A stretch of DNA of 64,000 nt from Sabellastarte sp. h YS-2021. Lineage: Eukaryota; Annelida; Polychaeta; Sabellida; Sabellidae. Within the stretch, counting starts at the first letter, position 1; every line of letters begins with the position of its first letter. Of the stretch, positions 43,793 through 53,534 are shown one piece after another. The stretch is from positions 19,692,189-19,756,188 of the forward strand of contig OZ024931.1 in the NCBI GenBank assembly GCA_964017235.1, read 5' to 3'. The position numbers and the translations under genes are program-made. Under the pieces are notes generated by a model. The model was not told where the DNA came from, searched no databases, and worked only from the letters and a program-made list of their open reading frames with translations.

Positions 43793-44879
43793 TCACAGAG
43801 GTCTCATAAATATGACAGGTGAATCACCTGTTTCAATTACAGCCATACAGGATGTACATTCCAATGCCTCTGACCTTTCTTTCTGCCTCAGAAATGCTGC
43901 ACATATAGTGCAGTACAGGTGCCCACAGATTGTCATGAATAATACACTAATTTCGAAATTAATATTGCAAGAGCAACATGAGGCATTTCTTGCCTTTTCA
44001 TAGTAATATGTCTCCCATTCGTTACACAATGATAAGTCAATGTCATTCGGAAGGTGATTTAGCATGAAGGCAGCTGAGAAGGCTTTGAAAAGGTTACCTT
44101 CAGTTAGGTTATCAATTAAATCCTGCTCATAATTCTGTCTTATGTATGTACCTGTGGGCACCCATACGAAAACTGAGGTCTCAGAAGATTTTGACATGTT
44201 ACAGGTGAATGATTTAGTGAATAAATTGCCCTTTAGATGACTTCTGCACATTGGACACTTTTTTTTTTTTCTTCCATCATTTCGCCAAATTCTTCCAAAC
44301 TCACAGGAGCACTCAGGACAGAGGAAATGAGAGCAAGGATTTGTTATAATGATCCTGTCCTTCTCCAGATACTCGGAGCAGACACAACATCTCATTGTCT
44401 CCATTTCATCTGACACGTAATGCACAAAATCTGGGTATTTCTGGCTGTATTAAAAAAATTTTGTTTTAGGATTGAGGATAAAAGTATCTGATGAATGGTG
44501 ATATCACTTATTCTTAGAAAAAAATATACACTTTCTTAATAATTTCTAATTCTAAATAAGAATGAGGGGTTAAAGTGCTCTAATAAATGTATGACTATAG
44601 TCAATGAGGAAGATAAAATACTGAAATAAATTCATATTTGAGGCTACAGTTCTTAAGTTATGACTACAATTTTTTAAATTATTATGTAAAAAATGCTACT
44701 CACGCAATATAGTTGGGTATAGCATCATTGAGCAAAAGCAGTACCAGAAATGCCTCACGGTAGTTATTCTTGTCCACTAGTGACACCAGCTCCATTAGTG
44801 TGACTGTAGTACTAGATATCAAATCCGGATAATAAACATCCCTCTTCTTCCCAAGGAATACGTTGACAGCAGTTTCCAT
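43793..44879 (-). CDS. Spliced protein with two RING fingers (putative E3 ubiquitin ligase, accessory gene)
   Basis: Exon 1 is 44879-44704 (ATG 44879; 58 codons plus 2 nt), the intron 44703-44445 starts GTGAGT and ends ATACAG, exon 2 is 44444-43793; the frame is kept through the join. Exon 1 encodes METAVNVFLGKKRDVYYPDL and a helical LVSLVDKNNYREAFLVLLLL. Exon 2 carries a C3HC4 RING (CCVC...PCSHFLCPEC...CPMC), with exact C-x2-C-x14-C-x-H-x2-C-x2-C-x17-C-x2-C spacing, and a second one near the end (CCSC...CGHLYCTIC...CTSC). RING pairs usually act as E3 ligases; DNA viruses use them to redirect host ubiquitin (family knowledge). Which host protein is targeted cannot be told. Flanked by the PC4-like gene on the same strand. 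Confidence 0.8.
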
Positions 44880-44980
44880 CCTTTTTCGACTGTTAACTAA
44901 TTATGAAATTCCATCAGAGAAAGATCAGATCCAATCTTCGAAAGCTGAGACAGTTGACTGTAGATAGTCATATTTTCATC

Positions 44981-44992
44981 AATATTTATAAA
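44981..44992 (-). promoter_or_regulatory. TATA box for the RING gene
   Basis: Minus strand TTTATAAATATT about 105 bp before ATG 44879; supports transcription starting upstream of exon 1. Confidence 0.5.
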
Positions 44993-45213
44993 CAAAAAAG
45001 TGTGTCATCCCATTGTCCATGTAACGAGCATATGTCCCCATCTGTATTCCCATCACCGTCAAAATGTTAGAAAAAAACTAGAATATATCACCAGACAATA
45101 GTTCTGAAAATTCTGTACACTTCATTTGATCCACTTTCATGTCTTCAAACATTTCTAGATTATATATCTTCTGTACAAATTTAAAGGAAAAAAAAAATTC
45201 CCAGGAGCTTCAA

Positions 45214-45972
45214 TTATAATGGAATATTCTCTGAAACCTCACCCCTGCAGGAGGTTTCTGTATCAGTCTTGCACTCTTCACATGTGTTGACATCATGCCC
45301 TGATCTATCTTGATCCAGAATGCAGGGTTCACAGGTATATATTTCTGAATATTCTGAATACATTTTTTGTGCCACTTTTATGAATTCATTCCACTCATTA
45401 AACCTCAAGGAGATGCCTTGAGGAGTAGCATATTTCCTTCCATTTGCCATTTTCCATAACCTTATGGATACGTTTCTATAGGGAAATGCACAGGCGACAT
45501 ATATACCAGATCCCAAATAATAACTGCAGTCCACGTCTTTTTTACCATCAGAAATCTTCTCAATAGCAGACATAATGAACTCAACGTAATGTAAAATTAC
45601 AACTAATTTAGGTACGCTGAGTTTAATACCTTCATTTTTGACCTCACCTTCTTCCCATTCCTTCAAATATATATTTTCAATAAGTCCATGGGAGCCTTGA
45701 TATATGACGTACTTGGGTCCTCCAAGATGAAATGTCCTTTTGATCACAGTTGAACTACATTCATTAATACCTGATACAGTAGCTTTCTCAACAGAAAAAT
45801 CACTTGTGGGTACATTACTCATCAGAAGACTCGAAAGCGAGTCCTCAAAGGTTTCTGAAATCTTGCTAGTAGTGGTACTTGCTAAAGTCCTTTTATTCTT
45901 GCTTCCACCCAAACCATCACTCTTCCTTTTCTTGGATCCATTGCTAGATTTAACTACTGCTGCCTCAGCCAT
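45214..45972 (-). CDS. Protein with two PC4-like ssDNA-binding domains (accessory gene)
   Basis: 252 residues, ATG 45972. The N-terminus is Lys/Ser-rich with a nuclear-localisation-like SKKRKSD. Two segments follow the PC4 (transcription coactivator p15) pattern of Y-V-x(n)-G-x-I-x-L-K-E-W...GI-x-L-x(n): residues about 80-140 (FHLGGPKYVIYQG, NIYLKEWEEGEV, GIKLSVPKLVVIL) and about 150-205 (YYLGSGIYVACAF, VSIRLWKMANGRK, GISLRFNEWNEFIKVAQ). The C-terminus has a Cys-rich CEPC...CEEC stretch that could bind zinc. PC4-fold proteins bind single-stranded DNA, so roles in late transcription or replication are plausible. Assignment is by pattern, not alignment. TATA box about 95 bp upstream. Confidence 0.6.
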   Translation of the reverse strand: MAEAAVVKSSNGSKKRKSDGLGGSKNKRTLASTTTSKISETFEDSLSSLLMSNVPTSDFSVEKATVSGINECSSTVIKRTFHLGGPKYVIYQGSHGLIENIYLKEWEEGEVKNEGIKLSVPKLVVILHYVEFIMSAIEKISDGKKDVDCSYYLGSGIYVACAFPYRNVSIRLWKMANGRKYATPQGISLRFNEWNEFIKVAQKMYSEYSEIYTCEPCILDQDRSGHDVNTCEECKTDTETSCRGEVSENIPL

Positions 45973-46062
45973 TATTTGAAGTTCAGCTAAGATAAAAGTT
46001 TGAGGTTACAAGTATCATATAACTGTGAAAAAATCTTCAGTGACAATCAGCGTTATTAGCGA

Positions 46063-46071
46063 GTTTATATA
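46063..46071 (-). promoter_or_regulatory. TATA box for the PC4-like gene
   Basis: Minus strand CTATATAAAC about 95 bp before ATG 45972. Confidence 0.55.
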
Positions 46072-46276
46072 GATTTAGAGGCAGAGGTAGTAGCACAACT
46101 TGAACCAATGAGATTGTAACATCTAACAAAAAAGAAAAGGCTGATGAGGCAGTTATTAATTGCAATACAAGCAAAAAATTCAGACTATAATGCATGTAGA
46201 GACTTGTTCCAGGTTCATCAAGGATATATGTCGAAATATGACCTAAAAAATTAACATTTTCATTCATATGATGCAA

Positions 46277-46692
46277 TCATGTAAAAGATTTCACAAGTGA
46301 TCTGTTACACTTAAAAATGATTGAATCAGATAGCAAGACATATGGACCTTGTTCTGATGACTGTTGTGCCACATATTATGCTGAGCTGTTTTGTTGTCTG
46401 TTGTGCAACATATTATTATTCTGAGTTGTAGCATGTGGATTGAAAGTGAACACGTGTTTGTTTACATATTGAATAAATTCTAGATCATTAGCCTCAGCAA
46501 ATTATTTCTCAATCATCCAGGCATTTGAATCTAAGACATTTAAGCAATGTAAACATATTGGTGTGTCTAGGTTATAAGCATGAAACTGTCTAGTTACATG
46601 CACTTAGTGACTAGATAGATCTTTGAGAGATGTATTGGAATGAAAGACATAATATAGGCTTCAAGATATTTTATTACTTTTTCAAATTTTTT
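46277..46692. other. Gene-free spacer
   Basis: Between the PC4-like promoter and the BIR gene stop. A short duplication (CTGTTGTGCCACATATTAT and CTGTTGTGCAACATATTAT, about 46363 and 46398). No gene seen. Confidence 0.6.
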
Positions 46693-47250
46693 TTACAACA
46701 AATGATAATTGAGAAATGGATTTAACATTAACACAAAGGCACAGTAAGGAGAATGCTTCTGGTGCTCTTCCATTGGGGTGTCGTAGGTCTCCCACTCTAT
46801 AAGGTTAAGATTACACCAGGGACAGATAACTTTATCTCCTTGACCAGAATAATAGAACCCAGCTTTCACATATCTCTGAGCAGGAATTGGATGCGACTTG
46901 GGCCAGGTCGCAAATGTAGATATTCTGTCATCATATCTGAAAAATCCATCTGTAGGATGAACTTTAGCTTTCGGATCTGATCTGGGTCCTCTAAGATCTG
47001 ATGATCTGTCAGCTCTTACATCTGTTCTATCACGCCTTTCAGCTGAAAGATGTAGGCCTCCAACATGACCAGTTTTTTCAACTTTACTTCTACTACATAG
47101 AGCAAATCCTGCAAATCCTGGCCTCATACCACCCCTCATAGCCTTAGAGTCAGTTGCATCATTTGATTCATCACCAGTCAATCTGAAAGAATAAGAAGGC
47201 TTGGAAGCAGCCTTACAAATATCTACAGTTGAATCAGATTGGTTGGACAT
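46693..47250 (-). CDS. BIR-domain protein (inhibitor-of-apoptosis type, accessory gene)
   Basis: 185 residues, ATG 47250. The N-terminal 100 residues are Ser/Arg/Gly-rich without a known domain. One C-terminal BIR domain, residues about 108-175: RISTFATWP, YVKAGFYYSGQGDKVICPWC and EEHQKHSPYC, with the exact C-x2-C-x16-H-x6-C zinc spacing (Cys143, Cys146, His163, Cys170). No RING in the same protein, but a double-RING protein is encoded three genes away. Single-BIR proteins in large animal DNA viruses and some Polinton-like viruses block caspases or act in cell division; anti-apoptotic use is inference. Last gene before the right TIR. Confidence 0.88.
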   Translation of the reverse strand: MSNQSDSTVDICKAASKPSYSFRLTGDESNDATDSKAMRGGMRPGFAGFALCSRSKVEKTGHVGGLHLSAERRDRTDVRADRSSDLRGPRSDPKAKVHPTDGFFRYDDRISTFATWPKSHPIPAQRYVKAGFYYSGQGDKVICPWCNLNLIEWETYDTPMEEHQKHSPYCAFVLMLNPFLNYHLL

Positions 47251-47312
47251 TTTTTGAGGTTGTTGATTGCAGAGATTTTAAATTAAAAATGATATTTGAG
47301 ATTTCTTGGAGG

Positions 47313-47324
47313 GTTTATATATAT
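47313..47324 (-). promoter_or_regulatory. TATA box for the BIR gene
   Basis: Minus strand ATATATATAAACC, about 63 bp before ATG 47250. Confidence 0.6.
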
Positions 47325-47792
47325 TCTTCATACATAAAATATTGCTGAGATTGATTAATAAAGGAAAAATGATGAAATGCTTCCATTAATAGCACCTAAA
47401 CCATTTAATTACACTTCGAAGAAGAGATATCATACAAATTGAAAATTTGAGAAAAAGGGACGCTTCAAACTAATGTAGTTATCCTACTAGTTGATTATAT
47501 ACAATCCGAAAATTGACAGAATATTGGGAAAAGAGTCGGATGTAAGAGTACTTGGATGTGTTAGATCGAGGTCTTTCCAAATTTGAAAAACATATTTGAT
47601 GTAATGTGTGCAGACCAAAGATTCTAGTTCTCCCCTTATTGCTCAAATAAGTGCTATCAGTTATTGCACCATCATTATCAGTTATTGCACCATCAGCGAG
47701 GTGTATCAGTTATTGCACCATCAGCGAAAAGGCTGTAGCACTTCCTCAATAGCAGATATGTAGCAGCAAGTCCCCAGTATTGCACCATCAAA
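47325..47792. other. Right subterminal region of Polinton-2
   Basis: Gene-free. 47650-47720 holds three or four tandem copies of TATCAGTTATTGCACCATCA, and a further GTATTGCACCATCA lies next to the TIR (47777). The reverse complement of this motif is spread through the left subterminal regions of both Polintons. Confidence 0.8.
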
Positions 47793-47890
47793 GAGGCAAT
47801 AAGCTATCAATAGTGATCTAGATCATTTTCCGATCACTTGAGATCAATTTTTACGACTTATGTCGTTCGATTGACTCAAATAGTACTACT
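47793..47890 (-). repeat. Right TIR of Polinton-2
   Basis: Inverted match to 27993-28090 with three mismatches; ends ...AATAGTACTACT. Confidence 0.96.
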
Positions 47891-47896
47891 AATGTT
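47891..47896. repeat. Target-site duplication (right) of Polinton-2
   Basis: AATGTT, identical to 27987-27992. Both lie in the same pol codons of Polinton-1. Confidence 0.95.
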
Positions 47897-48947
47897 GGAA
47901 TTTTATCATGATTGCCTAAACCTTTATCTTATAAAAAATTCATTCGAACTCACACAAACAGACACGGATAGTATCTACATGGCTATAAACCAACCAGATC
48001 TTGATCAATGTATATCCGAAAAATATAAGAATAAATATCAGAATGAAATTTTTAACTCCTCTTCAGATGAATTTTCTCCTCCTTGGTTTCCTAGGAGATG
48101 TTGTCCCCATCATATTGCATTAGATCGCCGCAGAGTTGGGATTTTTAAGAAAGAGTTCGAAGGATGCCAGATGATTTCCTTATGTTCTAAGTCTTACATT
48201 ATTCAAGATTCTGAGGGGAAACAGAAGATATCTTGCAAAGGAATTTCTAAGAAACAATTGGTTGACCCTATGAATAAATTTCGACAAACGTTAAATCAGA
48301 AGGTTATTAATTCATCGACTAATGTAGGATTTCGATTAAGAGGAAGTAAAATATACACATATTCTCAAGAAAAAATTGGCTTTAACTACTTCTATTGTAA
48401 AAGAGTTGTTGAGAATGATGGTCTAACTACAAGACCCCTAGATATGGTTCTATGTCCATGGGAGGAAGATGTGGTCTTGGTTGAAAAAATTCAATCTTCT
48501 TTGTCAAACATTTTTTTCGTTAAATTAAGATACGAGAAATATTTTTTTTATTCTCTGGAGCAACTTTACTTCTTTTTATTAGCCAAACACTATCAAAACA
48601 ATCAATTATGCGAAAAGTTAGCTTTGGAAAATGATTGTTTTAATATAGCTGAAGTAAGGAAACCTTATAAAGATGTATACATGGACTCAGAGATAAGAGA
48701 GCGCATTATGAGGTTTGCAGTACTTCAAAAATTTATTCAGTGTCCTATATTTAGGGAGGATTTACTTTTGAATCAAAATAAACATCTTGTATATAAGCAA
48801 CCAACTTTTAACAGCGAAGAAACTGCCTTTTGGGGAGTTTCTACACCCTCTAAACTGGTTTCTGTTTTAAAACCATCTTCTTTAGCTGGTAACAATAAAA
48901 TGGGACAAATATTAATGGAATATGTTAAAAAAGTTTGTAATTTTTGA
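47891..48947 (+). pseudogene. polB: Polinton-1 DNA polymerase B, C-terminal part
   Basis: This continues the gene cut at 27992. Open to the stop at 48947, including motif C (TDTDSIYM at about 47958) and the C-terminal thumb region (HHIALDRRRVGIFKKEF, CSKSYIIQD). Highly similar to 33210-34262. It has no start of its own; the open frame upstream in the TIR is fortuitous. Confidence 0.95.
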
Positions 48948-49329
48948 TTATCTTAAAATTGAAATCGGTAAAAAAAATGACTTCCCAAACTAATCTGCTT
49001 ATATGACCTAAAGAAGGAAAAACAATCCGATCTCAATGAGTAATCTATCAGAATTTGAATTTGTAATGGCAACTCTCGCTCATGTGAAAGGAAATGAGTG
49101 CATTAGTTTGCTTGCTCTTCAAAATTGAAATCGGGGTCAGCCAGCATGCCTTAAAAAGTGAATGGTATTTTAGGTTATTGAAGTATGCTTTGCTAAATAA
49201 AATGTAAAAAATCTGAACTAATATTAATTTATTACATGCTATGTTAATTTCTTGAATACATAAATATACAACTGTTATGTACAATTCTTCAATACATATA
49301 TACATTTATTAAAATAAAAAATATACAAA

Positions 49330-49774
49330 TGTCAATTGACAATTTCACTGTGCAGTCTCTTCACAATATCTTCACTACATTCCAAGTTACTGCTGAAGTT
49401 TGTTAATAATATATTGTAGTCTATCTTTCTGCAACTGTAGTAACTTAGTAGAAGCAGAACAATCCACATGACTCTGTATACAGTGATTGTAACCTCTTTT
49501 TATTGTACTTGTATGTAAATCCTTTACTGGTCAATAAATTATGTATTTCTTTCCCTGGCTCTTTTCCTAATGAATCAAAATATTCCACATGCTTTCTTTG
49601 ATAATGCAGAACTATCCAATGACTTCCTTTCTTCTCAGAACTGTCCAGATTCACAACAATAATCGACGCTACTGGAAGATCTTGGGGTATTAGATCTATG
49701 GGATAAACCCCTATGAATATTTTATTGATTTCTTTGTCGCTTTTCATCATTTCAAAAACTTCTTCTGTATTCAT
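49330..49774 (-). pseudogene. Polinton-1 cysteine protease, frameshifted
   Basis: Homologue of 34648-35091 with ATG 49774 and the same 4-bp overlap with MCP. The frame breaks after SCGLFCFY (stop at 49445) through a 2-bp loss; the remainder is recognisable to about 49330. Catalytic His and Cys remain in the open part. Confidence 0.92.
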
Positions 49775-51081
49775 GATCCCAGAGTCACATTTCTACTATG
49801 ATCAATACTTAAGGTCTCAGGAAAACTTCCATAAATTATAATATTTATAGTTTCTGGCAAAGGTTTTGAAAATCTCATAGTTAACCTTGTATGACATTTA
49901 ATACCCTTACTCATAATATGGCCTGAGAGGAAACTTTGAATGTCAAATAAAAACAAAGTATAGCCTTTGTCATATTCTAATAATTTTATAATAATCCCAT
50001 TTTTCTTATTATAATCATTGTCCAATAAAGATAGGTAGGAGGTAACAAAGTCCCCTTTCTCAAAATTCGGAGTTAATGCTCTATTAGGTACAGGCTGTCC
50101 ATCTACAGTCACCTCCAGGTAGTTAACGATCATGTGTTTGAAATCAAAAGGATTTTTACTGTAATCTCCTGAATAACCTGCATTGGAGACCATTCCTATT
50201 ATTAATTTACTTGGAACCATACCATGATATATATTATCTGTCATAAAATTAAGAGAACCTTTAGCAACACTGAAACTCTTAATGTCACTTCTCCAAAAAG
50301 GATATATTGCAGGACTAATTTTTAAGGCCTCATCATGCGCCAGTATCATCTTTGGGTTAAGAGAAATGTAACATACTTTCCATACCGCAGCAGTGATTAC
50401 TAACTTGAAATTTTTAGTTCCTAATCTCATTAATCTGAACTCGTTTAAAGCCTGAAACAACTTAAGGTTTACTGAAACTCCATTTAGAATTGCTCTATTT
50501 TCTCCTTGACAAATATCAAGATATAGACATCCCTCAACATTGGCTGTATTACCATCCTTAGTTGGTCTACCTCTTTCTGTGTATCCACTATTACTTCCTA
50601 TATATTGTAATTCATCCAAATGCCCTGCCTGGTCTTTAAAAAACATAGCCGCCTGAGCCTGAGATAATATCATATCATTATTGGATCCTAAAAGAAGGTC
50701 AATAAGTGCTTTGTAAGGATAATTAACACCCACATCCGGTGAGATAAGTTTCTGATTTAAAGATAAGTCAACTTGTCTGAAAATAGAATGTAAAGTAAAA
50801 TTAACAGGTGCTACTTGATCTGTATTAGGTGTAGGGTCTCCATCGAGAGTTCTTTCATCACTAACCTTTTTCCCTTGTTCATCTGTGAGTATATATTTTA
50901 TGTGTAATTTGCTTTTTCCTAAACTTATGTAATCTACAGAGGTTCCTGTTACACTGAATTCTATAACCCCTCCCTCAGTTATGGCTGCAATAGGATTGTA
51001 ATCCACCCAGTATTCCTTGACAATGGACCTATCAGTGGGAGGTGGAGCAAATAAAGATAGTGACGTCTGGACTACATCCAT
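49771..51081 (-). CDS. Polinton-1 major capsid protein, intact
   Basis: 436 residues, same length as 35088-36398 with about 14 substitutions and no indel. It is the best-preserved gene of Polinton-1 even though the element's pol, protease and integrase are broken. Domains as in the other copy. Confidence 0.95.
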   Translation of the reverse strand: MDVVQTSLSLFAPPPTDRSIVKEYWVDYNPIAAITEGGVIEFSVTGTSVDYISLGKSKLHIKYILTDEQGKKVSDERTLDGDPTPNTDQVAPVNFTLHSIFRQVDLSLNQKLISPDVGVNYPYKALIDLLLGSNNDMILSQAQAAMFFKDQAGHLDELQYIGSNSGYTERGRPTKDGNTANVEGCLYLDICQGENRAILNGVSVNLKLFQALNEFRLMRLGTKNFKLVITAAVWKVCYISLNPKMILAHDEALKISPAIYPFWRSDIKSFSVAKGSLNFMTDNIYHGMVPSKLIIGMVSNAGYSGDYSKNPFDFKHMIVNYLEVTVDGQPVPNRALTPNFEKGDFVTSYLSLLDNDYNKKNGIIIKLLEYDKGYTLFLFDIQSFLSGHIMSKGIKCHTRLTMRFSKPLPETINIIIYGSFPETLSIDHSRNVTLGS

Positions 51082-51155
51082 ATGGATCTGTAGCTGGTTA
51101 ACTTTTTCTTAATTTTTTTTAGCTCCCTTCTTAGGCTTTTTACCTTGCAATTTTT

Positions 51156-51455
51156 TTAAAATTTTTCCTTTTTTATTAACAACCTTTTTTTCTTCCTAGA
51201 GGTATTGATTTGTCTCTCTTTACCTCCTATTTGATATTTTTTTATAACTTTCCCTCTATTTTTATTCATTTTGTCTCTAACCTCACTTTTAGCCTGTTCA
51301 ACTGCTGCTTGCGTAGGGCTAACTATTGAAACATCTATAGAATCTTTGTTTTTATATTTTGCATTGTCATCATCACTATCTAGAACGTAATAGTTCTTTG
51401 ATAGTTCTATTTTTCCATCTATACATTTTTTACAAAATTTTAAATATTTATTCAT
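51156..51455 (-). pseudogene. Polinton-1 basic protein, shortened by frameshift
   Basis: Homologue of 36415-36783. ATG 51455 overlaps the minor capsid stop (ATGA). A deletion in the A-rich basic tail shifts the frame after RKKKR, giving 99 residues; the lost tail is visible to about 51100. Confidence 0.8.
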
Positions 51456-51871
51456 AATTTCTTCTTCTTTCGAAGATACAAGGTTAATTCAACCACTCCA
51501 GTTAAACTACTTGCAAAATGAAGGTTCTTGTTCTTTATATATATTCCAATTCGACTGAAGCTTTGATTTTTAAGTGGTAAATAGTAAACATTATTAAATA
51601 ATTGATATTTATTAGAATTAGATTGAGGTAAAAGCCTTAATATACCTTCCATTGAATTTCTGACATAAGAGTAATCCACAATATCTGAAAACAAATACAG
51701 GGTTTTATTAGTTACAGTACTCGCATGGAAATCACATATCCCTACTTCCCAATCACCAGATAAAGTAGTTCTCTCAGCGATCTCGACTGTAAAGTTATAA
51801 GCCTTGTTATTCGGATGAAAATTTAAGGAATCTATTGAGGATAAGAAAAAGTAAATGCTATCTTCTTCCAT
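51452..51871 (-). CDS. Polinton-1 probable minor capsid protein, intact
   Basis: 139 residues, only about five differences from 36780-37199 (for example VTNKTLYLF for VINETLYLF). TATA box near 51925, equivalent to that at 37251. Confidence 0.72.
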   Translation of the reverse strand: MEEDSIYFFLSSIDSLNFHPNNKAYNFTVEIAERTTLSGDWEVGICDFHASTVTNKTLYLFSDIVDYSYVRNSMEGILRLLPQSNSNKYQLFNNVYYLPLKNQSFSRIGIYIKNKNLHFASSLTGVVELTLYLRKKKKL

Positions 51872-51952
51872 CTTTATTATTTGAGATCTTAAATTATGAA
51901 AGAGATCCTAAATTATGAAATGGTTTATATACTCTTATGCCCTATATATTTT

Positions 51953-53534
51953 CTACATCTTCCTCTGGAATCCATGAATTAAACTTTGGAGGCCATCCCT
52001 TCCATTTCACTAATACCTCCACCTGCCCACCTTTTTTTTCTTTTTTTAAGAATTGCCTCAATTTTATACAAAATATCAGTACCTATGTATGCTAATTGCA
52101 GTTCAGGTTCATAAAAGAAACCCTGAATTACTTCATTATTGTATTGTATTTTAACTCATACATTGGAATATTTTGATTTAATTTACGATTAATTATAGTA
52201 AAAATTTCGCCAGACCATTTCTCAGTATATTCTTTGTCGAACATCCTTTTAAGATGACTTTATCTTAACCCTGTCTGATATGTTGAATTTAAATTTATTT
52301 TTATTCAAGGTTTGTAAAAGTTTCGGATTTTTATTTTGTTTTTTGATAAAACTTTTCGGGTAGTTCAGATTATCATATTGAAATTTCCAAAGTAAATATT
52401 GGTTTTTCGAGTTTGCATCTTCTGGACTCATATTAATTGATCTATGGATAGAATTATTGTAACCATAGGTTAAGTCAGCCAGAATATCAATCCATCTTAA
52501 GGTTTCTTTTTCACTCAAATATTTCATTATTTTGTTTTTAATAGTTTTAATAACTCTTTCAGCATAATTAGCTTTGGTTTCATAGTATGTGTACAAATTT
52601 TATTTTCATTTAACAAATTATTAAATGAATGGTTCTTATATTCACTTCCCTGATCAGTTCTTAGAATTTCAGGTTTCTCATCTGTTTCTCTAATTATTCT
52701 TTGAAATACAAACACCATTTCATCCCCTCTTAAAGCTTTCAATGGTGCTGTGTACAGGTATCGAGTAAATATATCTATGAATACTACAAAGTAACCGTAG
52801 TCATTGTTTTCCGACTTGAATTTCACCATGTTAGCTGTATCACTATCCCATTGATAATTTTTTGTAAAAGCTAAGACTTTAGGTCTTCGAAAAATCCTTC
52901 GAGCTGGGCGAAAACTTGTATAAGTTTCCTGTTTACTTAACCACTTCTTTAAATACTTAGGGGTTACATGATACTTTCCATCCCTTTTAATATATGGATA
53001 TAATTTACTGTAACCGCTGTAGACTACTGGACTCCTAATATCATAATAAAGGTTATGAAGATATGTATCGATTTCTTCATCTGAATTAAAATTTTTTGGT
53101 CCATTTTTGAATCCATTCATTTGCTCCACTCCCTTTTTGGATTTCCCTTCCATTTTTTTTATTTTTGAGAGGTAATTGTCTTGACTGTAAACTGCTTCTT
53201 CGGGAAGACCTGGTGGAGGGAAGGGATGTTTTATTTCTGCCTTGTCTTGTGTCTTATCACTGAACTGTCTACTTAAAGTCTCTTTTCGGTTATTGTCCAA
53301 CAGCTTTTCTGATTTCCTCTTATTATTATTATTTAATATCCTGCTGTCTACACTTCTGAATTCTTCTCCTTTATATTTTTCTGATTTACTCTCATGTATT
53401 TTTGGATGGATATCCTTACGATTCTCATCCACTGTTTCCTGATTGCTTTCTGCAATTTTATGCTCCTTTTTATCAGCTAAAAAGCTTTTCAAACTCTTGT
53501 ACTGTTCATGTGGTATTATAACGTACTTATTCAT
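51953..53534 (-). pseudogene. int: Polinton-1 integrase, frameshifted
   Basis: Homologue of 37270-38887, ATG 53534. Leader and first two catalytic Asp regions are in one frame (to about 52600), because the shift seen in Polinton-2 near 38500 is absent here. A 6-7-bp loss near 52597, an extra T near 52259 and a small insertion near 52141 break the rest. The chromodomain region is recognisable at 51953-52060. The poly-Asn tract is shorter (53321-53335). Confidence 0.92.

Larger units (their letters stand above)
27993..47890. mobile_element. Polinton-2 (Maverick), complete element of 19,898 bp
   Basis: Bounded by 98-bp TIRs starting AGTAGTACTATTTGAGTCAA and flanked by AATGTT. Gene order left to right: small ORF (+), pPolB (+), protease (-), MCP (-), basic protein (-), minor capsid (-), integrase (-), small basic protein (-), ATPase (-), two membrane proteins (+), RING (-), PC4-like (-), BIR (-). 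All Polinton core genes are present, plus an accessory block. The pol gene has one in-frame stop and the integrase one frameshift, so it is probably not autonomous. Confidence 0.97.

Noticed and set aside
46037-46276. 79-residue hydrophobic minus-strand ORF in Polinton-2
   Set aside because: It overlaps the TATA box and leader of the PC4-like gene and has no family support; likely fortuitous.
47838-47890. Start codon of the 369-residue frame at 47838
   Set aside because: The first 18 codons are the right TIR of Polinton-2; the real gene is the 3' part of Polinton-1 pol starting at 47891.
27993-47890. Free viral contig contamination
   Set aside because: The exact target duplication within a resident Polinton pol gene shows an integrated copy in nuclear DNA.
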